Assembly: GCF_008632455.1 (NCBI RefSeq)
Contig: NZ_CP043929.1
Location: forward strand, 1,302,001-1,366,000
Origin: Methylomonas rhizoryzae
GTDB lineage: Bacteria; Pseudomonadota; Gammaproteobacteria; Methylococcales; Methylomonadaceae
Length of the DNA: 64,000 nt
Direction of reading: 5' to 3'
Both the position numbers and the translations under genes were made by a program. The notes below the pieces were generated by a model. The model had not been told where the DNA came from and made no database searches. It saw only the letters and a program-made list of their open reading frames with translations. Positions within the stretch are counted from its first letter, which is position 1; each line of letters opens with the position of its first letter. Of the stretch, positions 7,890 through 16,854 are shown piece after piece.

Positions 7890-8872
7890 TCAATTTTCAA
7901 TGGCCGTGGTTACTTGCCGTGATGCCGTTGCCGTTGCTGCTGCGCTGGTGGTTGCCGCCGAAACCGCAAGCCGAGCAGGCAGCCCTGATCGTACCGTTTT
8001 TGGATGATTTGCCTAGCCGGGTGCCGCGTTACGTGGTTAATGTGCAAACCTGGCCTTGGCGCTTGGCGGTTATGGCCTGGATATGCTTGGTGGTAGCCGC
8101 TACCCGGCCGCAATGGCTGGGCGAGCCGCTGGAGCTGGCCGTCAGCGGACGGGATTTGATGCTGGCAGTCGACGTGTCCGGCAGCATGGAAGAAAAGGAT
8201 TTTGTCATCAACGATAAGCGCTACGATAGATTGACGGCGACCAAATACGTCGTCAGCGATTTCGTGCAGCGCCGGGTAGGCGATAGGATAGGCTTGGTCT
8301 TGTTCGGCACCAGGGCCTATTTGCACGTGCCGTTGACCTTCGACCGCAAAACCGTGGAAACCTTGTTGAACGAAGCGTTCATCGGCATTACCGAAGACGA
8401 TCCGCAAACCTCCATAGGCGACGCGATCGGTTTGGCGGTCAAGCGGCTGGAAAACGAAAAAAGCGAAAGCCGCGTGTTGATATTGCTGACCGACGGCGCC
8501 AACACCGCCGGCGAATTGACGCCGCTGAAAGCCGCGGAAATTGCCGCCCGGCACCATCTGAAAATTTATACCGTCGGCATAGGCGCCGACGAAATGCTGG
8601 TCCGCAGTCTGTTCGGGACCCGGCGGGTCAACCCGTCCGCCGATTTGGACGAAAAGACCTTGCAAGCTATCGCCAACACCACCGGCGGACGCTATTTTCG
8701 GGCTAGAAATACCGAGGAATTGGAGCAGATATACAGCTTATTGGATCAATTGGAGCCGGTGGAAAAAGACAAACAATTTTTTCGGCCTCGCACCGATTTG
8801 TTCTATTGGCCGTTGGCCGCCGCAGCCTGTTTGGTCGCGGGCTTGGTGTGGCTGCGCTTGAGGACGGCTTGA
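7886..8872 (+). CDS. batA: BatA-like von Willebrand factor A membrane protein
   Basis: The protein has 328 residues, with N-terminal membrane spans at about 5-23 and 56-76. A VWA domain (about 90-285) has an intact metal-ion-dependent adhesion site: D-V-S-G-S-M and a later L-T-D-G. A final span sits near 305-325. This is the layout of BatA proteins of aerotolerance clusters, thought to form an inner-membrane complex acting on periplasmic proteins. The start overlaps DUF4381 by 4 bases, and the stop shares one base with the batB start (TGATG). MxaC/MxaL of methanol dehydrogenase operons are related, but no mxa genes are nearby. Confidence 0.87.
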   Translation: MINFQWPWLLAVMPLPLLLRWWLPPKPQAEQAALIVPFLDDLPSRVPRYVVNVQTWPWRLAVMAWICLVVAATRPQWLGEPLELAVSGRDLMLAVDVSGSMEEKDFVINDKRYDRLTATKYVVSDFVQRRVGDRIGLVLFGTRAYLHVPLTFDRKTVETLLNEAFIGITEDDPQTSIGDAIGLAVKRLENEKSESRVLILLTDGANTAGELTPLKAAEIAARHHLKIYTVGIGADEMLVRSLFGTRRVNPSADLDEKTLQAIANTTGGRYFRARNTEELEQIYSLLDQLEPVEKDKQFFRPRTDLFYWPLAAAACLVAGLVWLRLRTA

Positions 8873-10755
8873 TGGCGAGCGAGTTTCATTTTCTGCGTCC
8901 CTGGTGGTTGCTGGCTTTAGTGCCGGCGGCCGCGTTGCTGTTTGCCTTGTGTATTCGGCCGTTGCGGCGCGGCGACTGGTTACAGGTTTGCGACCCGGAA
9001 CTCTTGCCTTACATTTTGCGGCAACAACCGCAGCTACGCCATGCGGCGGCTTGGCTGCCGCATGGCGTAGCGGTGTTGTTGACGGTATTGGCCTTGGCCG
9101 GGCCGACTTGGCAGCGTTTAGCCGGGCCGGCGTTTCGTAACGATTCCGCATTGGTGATTGCGCTGGATTTATCCAAATCCATGGACGCCGGCGACTTAAA
9201 GCCCAGCCGTCTGAGCAGGGCCCGATACAAAATAGCGGATATATTGCAACAACGTAAAGACGGGCAAACCGCGCTATTAGTTTATAGCGGCGACGCTTTT
9301 ACCGTGACGCCGCTGACGACCGATACGGCGACTATCAACAGTCAACTGGAAGCGTTGACGACCGGGATTATGCCCAGTCCCGGCAGCAATACCCGGATAG
9401 CCTTGCAGCGTAGTGCGGATTTGTTGCGCCAAGCCGGTTTGACGCAAGGCAATATTTTATTGGCCACCGACGGCGTGGAAGCCGACAGCGTTGCCGCAGC
9501 GCGTGAGTTAGCCGCCACCTACCCGGTATCGGTTCTGGCGTTGGGCAGCCCGGAAGGTGCACCTATCCCGTTATCCGGTGGAGGTTTTTTGAAAGACGCC
9601 GGCGGCAATATCGTGATCGCAAAAACCGATACCGATCAGTTGGCGGTACTGGCGGCGGCAGGCGGCGGAGTGTTTCAGGCCGCCACCGCCGACGACGCCG
9701 ACGTGGAACGGCTAAGTCGTTTGTTTAATCGTCCGCTCGAAGATGGGCGGGGGCCGCAAGCCGATTTGCAGTTGCAGCAATGGGACGACAAAGGCCCTTG
9801 GTTATTGCTGCCGGTTTTGGCGTGGGCGGCTGTACAGTTCAGAAAAGGTGTGTTGCTTTTGGCGTTTGCCGTTCTGCTGCCCTTGCCTAAACCGGCGATG
9901 GCTTGGGATTGGCCGGATTTTTGGCGGACGTCGGACCAGCAAGCGCAACAGGCCTTCGACCGGCAAGCGTATGCGCAAGCGGCCGAGACCTTCACCGATC
10001 CCGAATGGCGCGCGGCGGCCCACTATCGGGCAGGGCAGTACCAAGCGGCTGCCGATACCCTGAAGGATGTCCAAACTGCCGACGGTCTATACAATCGCGC
10101 TAATGCATTGGCAAAAGCCGGGCGGTTGCAGGATGCGCTAACAGCCTACGAGCAGGCCTTGCAGCACGACCCCAATCACGCCGACGCAAAATACAACAAG
10201 CAACTGGTCGAACGGCAGTTGCAGCAGCAACAAGCGCAAAACCAACAAAATCAGCAAGATCAGCAAGATCAGCAAGATCAGAAAGATCAGAAAGATCAGA
10301 AAGATCAGAAAGATCAGCCGTCGTCGGACTCGCATTCCAGGCAACAAGAGGGCGCTTCGGCTGAAAATTCTCGGCAAGAGTCCGACGCGCTGCCGAAACC
10401 GGCCGAGGCCCAACAGGCGTCCCCCCAATCCGCAGTCTCGGAACTAAATGCCCAAGCTGCTAATTCGAGTTCGGATGAAAATCCAGCGAAATTCGATGAG
10501 GACAAAAAGCCTGAGCGGGAAGAGTCGTCGGATTTGCCGGACGACGCGCGGCGGCCTACCAATAATCCTAAGCCCGACCAAGTCCGGCATTCGGGACAAA
10601 AACAGGCGTTAGCCAGCGACGAAGACGAAGCGACTCGTGCCAATCAACAGCTGTTAAAACGCATTCCGGACGATCCGACCGGATTGTTAAGGCGAAAATT
10701 CAAGTTTCAATACGGACAGCGCGACCCGCCCGGGTATTCCGGCCCGGATTGGTGA
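8872..10755 (+). CDS. batB: BatB/BatC-like VWA protein with TPR and Q/D/K repeat tail
   Basis: The protein has 627 residues from the ATG at 8872, which shares a base with the batA stop. A longer frame from 8806 would lie inside batA. Two N-terminal spans precede a VWA domain with an intact site (D-L-S-K-S-M, later A-T-D-G-V), followed by another hydrophobic segment near 305-345. The periplasmic part has a tetratricopeptide repeat (N-R-A-N-A-L-A-K-A-G-R then A-L-Q-H-D-P-N-H-A-D-A). A very polar tail carries 9-base tandem repeats (about 10252-10317) giving Q-Q-D, Q-K-D units. This looks like a BatB-BatC fusion. The tail is low complexity and probably disordered. Confidence 0.87.
   Translation: MASEFHFLRPWWLLALVPAAALLFALCIRPLRRGDWLQVCDPELLPYILRQQPQLRHAAAWLPHGVAVLLTVLALAGPTWQRLAGPAFRNDSALVIALDLSKSMDAGDLKPSRLSRARYKIADILQQRKDGQTALLVYSGDAFTVTPLTTDTATINSQLEALTTGIMPSPGSNTRIALQRSADLLRQAGLTQGNILLATDGVEADSVAAARELAATYPVSVLALGSPEGAPIPLSGGGFLKDAGGNIVIAKTDTDQLAVLAAAGGGVFQAATADDADVERLSRLFNRPLEDGRGPQADLQLQQWDDKGPWLLLPVLAWAAVQFRKGVLLLAFAVLLPLPKPAMAWDWPDFWRTSDQQAQQAFDRQAYAQAAETFTDPEWRAAAHYRAGQYQAAADTLKDVQTADGLYNRANALAKAGRLQDALTAYEQALQHDPNHADAKYNKQLVERQLQQQQAQNQQNQQDQQDQQDQKDQKDQKDQKDQPSSDSHSRQQEGASAENSRQESDALPKPAEAQQASPQSAVSELNAQAANSSSDENPAKFDEDKKPEREESSDLPDDARRPTNNPKPDQVRHSGQKQALASDEDEATRANQQLLKRIPDDPTGLLRRKFKFQYGQRDPPGYSGPDW
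10252..10317 (+). repeat. 9-bp tandem repeat inside batB
   Basis: About seven head-to-tail copies of cagcaagat, changing to cagaaagat, encode repeated Q-Q-D then Q-K-D. Copy number is likely to vary between strains by slippage, always in frame because the unit is 9 bases. Confidence 0.8.
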
Positions 10756-11021
10756 ACCCGGATGGGGAGCCAGTTCGATCGAGTGCATGGCGGCTTAGGC
10801 CGAAGCCGGAAGCGAAGCGGTTTCTCGCGCTTGCAACGGCTCTGCAAGCCCGTAAAGTTCGCATGCTTTTGAGCGATTTACTGCACTCTGTCATTTATTA
10901 GTATCCGATTAATGACCGGGTATGCCTTTATTTAACGATAGAATTAGTTACGGTTTTGTTTTAGCGCCGTATCCGGCTATTGCACCTGCCGAAATATAAT
11001 TCGTACAGATCGCGATTTAAT

Positions 11022-12137
11022 ATGAACTATCAGCAAATATTGTTTATTTCTAGCGCTATTTTGGTTCAGGCCTGCGGCCAGCAGCAAGAGCATAAGCTTA
11101 AACTAGAAACTTATCAGGTGATTACTCCGTTGGTGAAGGATACGGTTTATATCAGCGAATATGTCGCCGAAATACAATCGGTGCGCTATGTGGAAGTTCG
11201 CAGCAAGATCAAAGGTTTCATCGAAAAGAATTACGTGGACGAAGGCCAGATCGTCAAAAAAGGCCAATTATTATTCACGCTGAATTACTTGGAGTTCGAA
11301 AAGGAACTGCAAAAAGCCGAAGCCGATTACAAAGCGGCGTTAGCCGACCTGAAGGCGGCGGAAGTCGAATTCGGTAACGTCAGGCATTTGCAGGAAAAAA
11401 ACATCGTCTCCAAGGCGGAATTGGATGTATTGCAGGCCAGGGTAAATGCCTTGAAGGCCAAGGTGGAAGAAGCCGTGGCGCATAAAGAGCAAGTGGCTTT
11501 GCATTTGTCGTATGCGCAGATCAAGGCGCCTTACGATGGCATTATCAACCGCATACCACACAAAATGGGCAGTCTAGTTGAAGAAGGCGATATGTTGACC
11601 TCGATTTCCGATAATCACGAGATTTTTGCCTACTTTAATTTATCGGAAATCGATTATCTCAATTATATTTCCAGTGGTGAGAAGGAAATAAAAACGGTGA
11701 GTTTAAGGCTTGTTAATAACGAAGTTTATCCTTACAAAGGTAAAATCGAGGTAATAGAAAGCGAGTTCGATAAAGAAACAGGAAACATTGCATTTCGGGC
11801 TCGATTTCCCAATCCGGACGCCATATTGAAACACGGGGCAAACGGAAAAATTATCGTAGAAAAGCAGCTGGAAAATGCGCTGATTATTCCGCAAAAATCT
11901 ACATTCGAAATTCAGGATAAAACCTATGTATTCACGGTAGATAAAAATAACGTGTTAAAACAGCGCAATATCGTGCCTAAAATGCGGTTTACCGATTTTT
12001 ATGCGGTGGAGTCCGGTTTAAGCAAAGACGAAAAATTAATTTTCGAAGGTGTAGAAACCGCCAAAGACGGGGCCGCAATCGAACCGGTTTATGTCGATCT
12101 GGCGGCGGTTATGCCTATGGACGGCAAAGCCGAATAA
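11022..12137 (+). CDS. RND efflux periplasmic adaptor lipoprotein
   Basis: The protein has 371 residues. The ATG at 11022 is chosen over the frame start at 10980 because it begins a lipoprotein signal ending V-Q-A-C. The order is typical of membrane-fusion proteins: a biotinyl-lipoyl half motif (V-R-S-K-I-K-G-F-I-E-K, D-E-G-Q-I-V-K-K-G-Q), a coiled-coil hairpin at about 95-160, the second lipoyl half (I-K-A-P-Y-D-G-I-I-N-R) and a beta-barrel domain. It bridges the inner-membrane pump and the outer-membrane channel encoded next. Codon use is visibly more AT-rich and the protein richer in Lys, Ile and Tyr than its neighbours. The style recalls Bacteroidetes homologues, suggesting transfer. Confidence 0.88.
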   Translation: MNYQQILFISSAILVQACGQQQEHKLKLETYQVITPLVKDTVYISEYVAEIQSVRYVEVRSKIKGFIEKNYVDEGQIVKKGQLLFTLNYLEFEKELQKAEADYKAALADLKAAEVEFGNVRHLQEKNIVSKAELDVLQARVNALKAKVEEAVAHKEQVALHLSYAQIKAPYDGIINRIPHKMGSLVEEGDMLTSISDNHEIFAYFNLSEIDYLNYISSGEKEIKTVSLRLVNNEVYPYKGKIEVIESEFDKETGNIAFRARFPNPDAILKHGANGKIIVEKQLENALIIPQKSTFEIQDKTYVFTVDKNNVLKQRNIVPKMRFTDFYAVESGLSKDEKLIFEGVETAKDGAAIEPVYVDLAAVMPMDGKAE

Positions 12138-12151
12138 ACGGAGTCAAGCCC

Positions 12152-15100
12152 ATGACCTCTAAATTCATCCATCGTCCGGTCCTGTCCATCGTCATTTCGG
12201 TGTTGATAACCTTGATCGGACTACTCTCATTGCTACAAATGCCGATCACCCAATTTCCGGATATTGCGCCGCCGGAAGTCACGGTGACTACCAAGTTTAC
12301 CGGTGCGAATGCGGAAGTGGTGGTCAAAGCGGTGATTACCCCGTTAGAACGGGTGATCAACGGCGTACCCGGCATGAGTTACATGTCGTCCGTGGCCGGC
12401 AACGATGGCAGTGGTTTGATTAGCATCGTATTTAAACCGGGGACCAATCCGGACGTGGCGGCGGTTAACGTACAGAACCGGGTATCGTCGGCCATGGACG
12501 AACTTCCGGCCGAGGCGATCAAGGCCGGGGTGATCGTCGAGAAGGTGCAAAACGCCATGCTGCTATACATCAATATCCTCAGCACCGATCCCGGCATAGA
12601 CGAAAAATTTCTGTTCAATTTCACCGATATCAACGTGCTCAAGGAGCTGAAGCGCATAGAAGGCGTGGGTTTCGCGGAAATTTTGGGCTCCCGCGAATAT
12701 GCGATGCGGGTATGGCTGAAGCCGGACAAATTGGTGATGTACAACATTTCGGCCAACGAAATCGTCGACAAATTGAAAGAGCAAAACGTCGAGGCGGCAC
12801 CGGGCAAGATAGGCGAAAGCTCCGGCAAAGAGGCGCAGGCCCTGCAATACGTGTTGCGTTATACCGGCAAATACAATACCCAGGAAGGTTACGAAAACAT
12901 CGTGTTGTCCGGCAGCGATAGCGGCGAAATCGTCCGCTTGAAAGACGTTGCCGACATTGAATTCGATTCCAAGGATTACAACGTGTTGTCCAAAGAAAAC
13001 GGCAGGCCGTCCGCCGCAATTTTGCTGAAACAGCGGCCCGGCAGCAATGCCAAAGAGGTGATCGAGAACATCAAGAACACCATGGCGACCATTAAAGCCA
13101 ACTCGTTTCCGCCGGGTATGGATTACAACGTCAGCTACGACGTGTCCAAATTTTTAGACGCGTCGATACACGAAGTACTGAAAACCTTGTTCGAAGCGTT
13201 CGTGTTGGTTGCGCTGGTAGTGTTCATCTTTTTGCAGGACTTGCGTTCCACCGTGATTCCGATTATCGCCGTGCCGGTTTCCTTGATAGGTACCTTTTTC
13301 TTCATGCAATTACTGGGTTTTTCGCTGAATCTGATCACCTTGTTCGCCCTGGTGCTGGCGATCGGCATCGTGGTGGATAACGCCATCGTGGTGGTGGAGG
13401 CGGTACACGCCAAAATGGAGCACGCGCACATGGGGCCCAAACGCGCTACGGAAGCCGCGATGCGGGAAATCAGCGGTGCGATTGTGGCTATTACCCTGGT
13501 CATGTCGGCGGTGTTTATACCGGTTTCGTTCATGGAGGGGCCGGAAGGGGTGTTTTACCGGCAATTTTCGTTGACCATGGCAATTTCAATTGTGCTGTCG
13601 GGGGTCACCGCTTTGACCTTGACACCGGCTTTGTGCGCGATGTTTTTGCAAAACTTGCACGACCATAACAGCCGGGAAGCCTCGCGGATGCAAACGTTTT
13701 TCGGCGGTTTCAACCGTTGGTACGACGGCTTGTCGGCGCGGTACAAACGCATTATTTCCTGGATCGGCAACCGGACTCTGGTGACCTTCGCATTTTTGCT
13801 GGTGTTTTCGCTAGGTGCCGGCTTGATTGGCTCCACGGTGCCGTCGGGTTTTATTCCGGAAGAAGACCAGGGTACGATTTACGCCAATATCACTACCCCG
13901 TCCGGTGCGACGTTAGAGCGGACCGAGAAAGTATCCAACGAGGTGCGCAAAGTGGCGGCGGAGTTGACCGAAGTCGAGTCGGTTTCCAGTTTGGCGGGCT
14001 ATAGCATTTTGTCGGAAGGCACAGGTGCCGTGTACGGCATGAATCTGATCAGCCTTAAAAATTGGGAGGAGCGGCAAGCATCCGATAAAGACATCATCAA
14101 GTCGTTGGAAGAAAAAACCCGTTACATCAAAGACGCCAGTGTGGAGTTTTTCACGCCGCCGCCGGTGCCGGGCTACGGTAATTCCAGCGGTTTCGAAATG
14201 CGCTTGTTGGACAAAACCGGTTCCGACGATCTGGGCAAGCTGCAGAAAGTCGCCGACGCCTTTGTGGAAGAGTTGAATAAAAGGCCGGAAATCAGCAATG
14301 CATTTACTACTTTCAATGCCGCTTTTCCGCAATTCGTTTTACATATCGACGGCGACAAGGCCGCCAAAATCGGCGTGACGGCGGACAATGCCATGAGCAC
14401 GCTGCAAACCTTGATAGGCAGCGAATACGCCACCAATTTCATTCGCTTCGGCCAATTGTATAAAGTAATGGTGCAAGCCTTGCCGGAATACCGCGCTCAA
14501 CCGGAAGATTTGATGGAGTTGTACATCAAAAACGATGCCGGCCACATGGTGCCGTTTTCCTCGTTTTTAAGCGTGGAAAAAGTTTACGGCCCCGAGCAAA
14601 TCACCCGCTACAACATGTACACCTCGGCCTTGGTCAACGGCCAACCGGCTTTGGGATATAGCAGCGGCCAGGCATTGGCGGCGATCAAGGCTGTCGCGGC
14701 GCAAAAATTGCCCAAGGGTTACGGCTACGATTGGGCCGGTTCGTCGCGCGATCAGGCCAACGCCGGCCACCAAGCGATATACATCTTTATGATTTGTTTG
14801 TTGTTTGTTTATTTGTTGCTGGCTGCGCAATACGAAAGTTTTTTGCTGCCTTTCGCGGTGCTGTTGTCGTTGCCGATAGGCGTGTTCGGCGCGTTGTTTT
14901 TTTTACTGCTGATGGGTCTGGAAAACAATATCTACGCGCAAATCGCCATGATCATGCTGATCGGCATTTTGGGTAAAAACGCGATTTTGATTATCGAGTT
15001 CGCCGCCCTGAAGCATAAACAAGGCAAAAACCCGTATGAAGCGGCCATAGAGGCTGGGGTTTTACGCTTAAGGCCGATTCTGATGACTTCGTTTGCCTTC

Positions 15101-15310
15101 GTCGCCGGTTTGATTCCGCTGATGTTCGCATCGGGAGCCGGCGAAATCGGCAACAACACCATAGGTTCGGCTGCGGCCGGCGGCATGATTTTCGGCACCA
15201 TTTTCGGCGTCGTCGTGATTCCCGGCCTGTACGTGACATTCGCGAGTATCGCGGACAGACGCTACCCTCAGGGCAAGAAAGAAGAAGCCCCCTTTACCGA
15301 AACGATTTAA
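12152..15310 (+). CDS. RND efflux pump, inner-membrane transporter (HAE1 family)
   Basis: This 1052-residue pump has twelve expected membrane spans and two large periplasmic loops, like AcrB/MexF. Motifs include the N-terminal R-P-V-L-S-I-V-I, the I-T-Q-F-P-D-I-A-P-P-E-V segment, and TM4 G-I-V-V-D-N-A-I-V-V-V-E. In TM4 the usual proton-relay pair D-D appears as D409-N410. Such D-N variants are, as I recall, found in Bacteroidetes-type pumps, together with E-A-V-H-A-K-M that follows. It lies 14 bases after the adaptor and 5 bases before the outer-membrane gene. Substrates are probably hydrophobic or amphiphilic compounds, but this is not deducible. Confidence 0.92.
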   Translation: MTSKFIHRPVLSIVISVLITLIGLLSLLQMPITQFPDIAPPEVTVTTKFTGANAEVVVKAVITPLERVINGVPGMSYMSSVAGNDGSGLISIVFKPGTNPDVAAVNVQNRVSSAMDELPAEAIKAGVIVEKVQNAMLLYINILSTDPGIDEKFLFNFTDINVLKELKRIEGVGFAEILGSREYAMRVWLKPDKLVMYNISANEIVDKLKEQNVEAAPGKIGESSGKEAQALQYVLRYTGKYNTQEGYENIVLSGSDSGEIVRLKDVADIEFDSKDYNVLSKENGRPSAAILLKQRPGSNAKEVIENIKNTMATIKANSFPPGMDYNVSYDVSKFLDASIHEVLKTLFEAFVLVALVVFIFLQDLRSTVIPIIAVPVSLIGTFFFMQLLGFSLNLITLFALVLAIGIVVDNAIVVVEAVHAKMEHAHMGPKRATEAAMREISGAIVAITLVMSAVFIPVSFMEGPEGVFYRQFSLTMAISIVLSGVTALTLTPALCAMFLQNLHDHNSREASRMQTFFGGFNRWYDGLSARYKRIISWIGNRTLVTFAFLLVFSLGAGLIGSTVPSGFIPEEDQGTIYANITTPSGATLERTEKVSNEVRKVAAELTEVESVSSLAGYSILSEGTGAVYGMNLISLKNWEERQASDKDIIKSLEEKTRYIKDASVEFFTPPPVPGYGNSSGFEMRLLDKTGSDDLGKLQKVADAFVEELNKRPEISNAFTTFNAAFPQFVLHIDGDKAAKIGVTADNAMSTLQTLIGSEYATNFIRFGQLYKVMVQALPEYRAQPEDLMELYIKNDAGHMVPFSSFLSVEKVYGPEQITRYNMYTSALVNGQPALGYSSGQALAAIKAVAAQKLPKGYGYDWAGSSRDQANAGHQAIYIFMICLLFVYLLLAAQYESFLLPFAVLLSLPIGVFGALFFLLLMGLENNIYAQIAMIMLIGILGKNAILIIEFAALKHKQGKNPYEAAIEAGVLRLRPILMTSFAFVAGLIPLMFASGAGEIGNNTIGSAAAGGMIFGTIFGVVVIPGLYVTFASIADRRYPQGKKEEAPFTETI

Positions 15311-15315
15311 TTTCC

Positions 15316-16755
15316 ATGTTGCAGAAACCAAAACGTTTTATAGCGGCGGCCTGCCTGGCGTTAACCGCCGGTGCATGCAGCCAGTTGGACACAGAATTGT
15401 CCATTCAAAAACCGGAATTGCCGGCCGAATTCAGCGGGTATAAAGATGCCGGCAGCAGCGTTCGCCCGGCGGAAATCGATTGGCGCGATTATTTTTCCGA
15501 TCCGCAATTGATAGTCTTGATCGATGCCGCAGTCTCCAATAATCCGGATCTGCAAATGGCGTTGCAGCGCATCGAAGCCTCGCGCTCCAGCGTCAAATTG
15601 GCCAATGCGGCCTTGTTGCCGAAAGTCGATTTGGCTATCGGCGGCGGTATGCGTAAATTCGGCCAATACACCATGGACGGGGCCGGTAATGCTACCACCG
15701 ATATAACTCCCGGCAATACCGTGCCGGAGGTGTTGCCGGACATTTTCGTCGGCTTGCAATCGTCTTGGGAAATCGACGTGTGGGGAAAGCTGCGCAATCA
15801 ACGCAGCGCCGCGGCTTCCAGCTATTTGTCCAGCATAGACGCGGCAAATTTCGTCATCTCCAATCTGGTTGCGGACGTGGCGATCTATTACAACGAGTTG
15901 CTGGCGTTGGATCACGAGTTGGATATTATCCGGGCGACGATACGTAAAGAACAGGAAGCCTTAGACGTCATCAAATGGCAAAAAGAAGCCGGGCGCGCCA
16001 ATGAACTGGCGGTACAGCAATTTCAAGCGGAAGTGTTGAATACCCAGGTGTCGGAAAAAAACGCCTTGCAGCACATCACCGAAATAGAAAACAAAATCAA
16101 TTTTCTGTTGGGCCGTTATCCTCAACCTATCCCGCGTAGCAAAGAGGTGTTCTTCGTCGAACCCAACCACAGACTTGCGGCCGGGGTGCCGTCGCAATTG
16201 CTGGAAAACCGGCCGGACATCCGGGCGGCGGAATTCGACATACAGGCTAGCCAGTTCGATCTGCAAGCCGCTAAGGCCGCGTTTTATCCCAACGTCAACA
16301 TTACCGCCACTTTCGGTTTTCAAGCCTTCGATCCGGAATTTTTGTTTCAATCCCCGGCTTCTTTGGCTTATTCGGTATTCGGCCAATTGATCACCCCCTT
16401 GGTCAACAAAAATGCCTTGGAAGCACGCTTCAACACCGCCAAAGCGACGCAGTTGACTGCGATGTACAATTACCAGAAGACCATACTGAACGCTTACGTC
16501 GAAGTGGCGAATCAGTTGTCCAACTTAAAAAACCTGCAACAAGTCAGCGCACTGAAACGGCAGCAAAGCGATGCCTTAAGGCATTCGGTCGAGGTATCCA
16601 ACGAATTGTATAAAGCCGCCAAAGCGACCTATCTGGAGGTGCTTTACGCGCAACAAAGCGCGTTGCGCTCCAACTTGGAGTTAATCAACGCGACCAAGCA
16701 ACGGCACGTTGCCGGGATCAATTTGTACAAAGCGCTGGGCGGGGGATGGCAGTAG
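15316..16755 (+). CDS. Outer-membrane efflux lipoprotein, NodT/TolC-type
   Basis: This 479-residue channel protein has a lipobox (T-A-G-A-C) near residue 20 and two outer-membrane-efflux repeats. Features include N-P-D-L-Q-M-A-L-Q-R-I-E-A-S-R, L-Q-S-S-W-E-I-D-V-W-G-K-L-R and L-L-E-N-R-P-D-I-R-A-A-E, all typical of NodT-type factors. It completes the three-gene RND operon with only 5 bases between it and the pump. The segment Y-T-M-D-G-A-G-N-A-T-T-D-I is one I associate with Bacteroidetes homologues, supporting an acquired operon. Confidence 0.92.
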   Translation: MLQKPKRFIAAACLALTAGACSQLDTELSIQKPELPAEFSGYKDAGSSVRPAEIDWRDYFSDPQLIVLIDAAVSNNPDLQMALQRIEASRSSVKLANAALLPKVDLAIGGGMRKFGQYTMDGAGNATTDITPGNTVPEVLPDIFVGLQSSWEIDVWGKLRNQRSAAASSYLSSIDAANFVISNLVADVAIYYNELLALDHELDIIRATIRKEQEALDVIKWQKEAGRANELAVQQFQAEVLNTQVSEKNALQHITEIENKINFLLGRYPQPIPRSKEVFFVEPNHRLAAGVPSQLLENRPDIRAAEFDIQASQFDLQAAKAAFYPNVNITATFGFQAFDPEFLFQSPASLAYSVFGQLITPLVNKNALEARFNTAKATQLTAMYNYQKTILNAYVEVANQLSNLKNLQQVSALKRQQSDALRHSVEVSNELYKAAKATYLEVLYAQQSALRSNLELINATKQRHVAGINLYKALGGGWQ

Positions 16756-16854
16756 CGCCGTTTGCACGCTAGGGATAGCTTTTGCGCCGCAACGGTCAGG
16801 TGCGGCGGAAGGTTTAGGGTAACGGTTTCCATAAAAGCATCGGTGGCTTCTAAG

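Noticed and set aside
7910..8665. 251-codon minus-strand frame
   Set aside because: It is antisense to batA, which has intact VWA motifs and overlapping neighbours.
10252..10317. Possible CRISPR or direct-repeat array
   Set aside because: The units are 9 bases with no spacers and lie in frame inside batB.
7886..10755. Methanol dehydrogenase accessory genes (mxaC/mxaL)
   Set aside because: The VWA proteins are related, but DUF4381, the TPR tail and batD fit the Bat cluster, and no mxaF, mxaK or mxaD-like gene is present.
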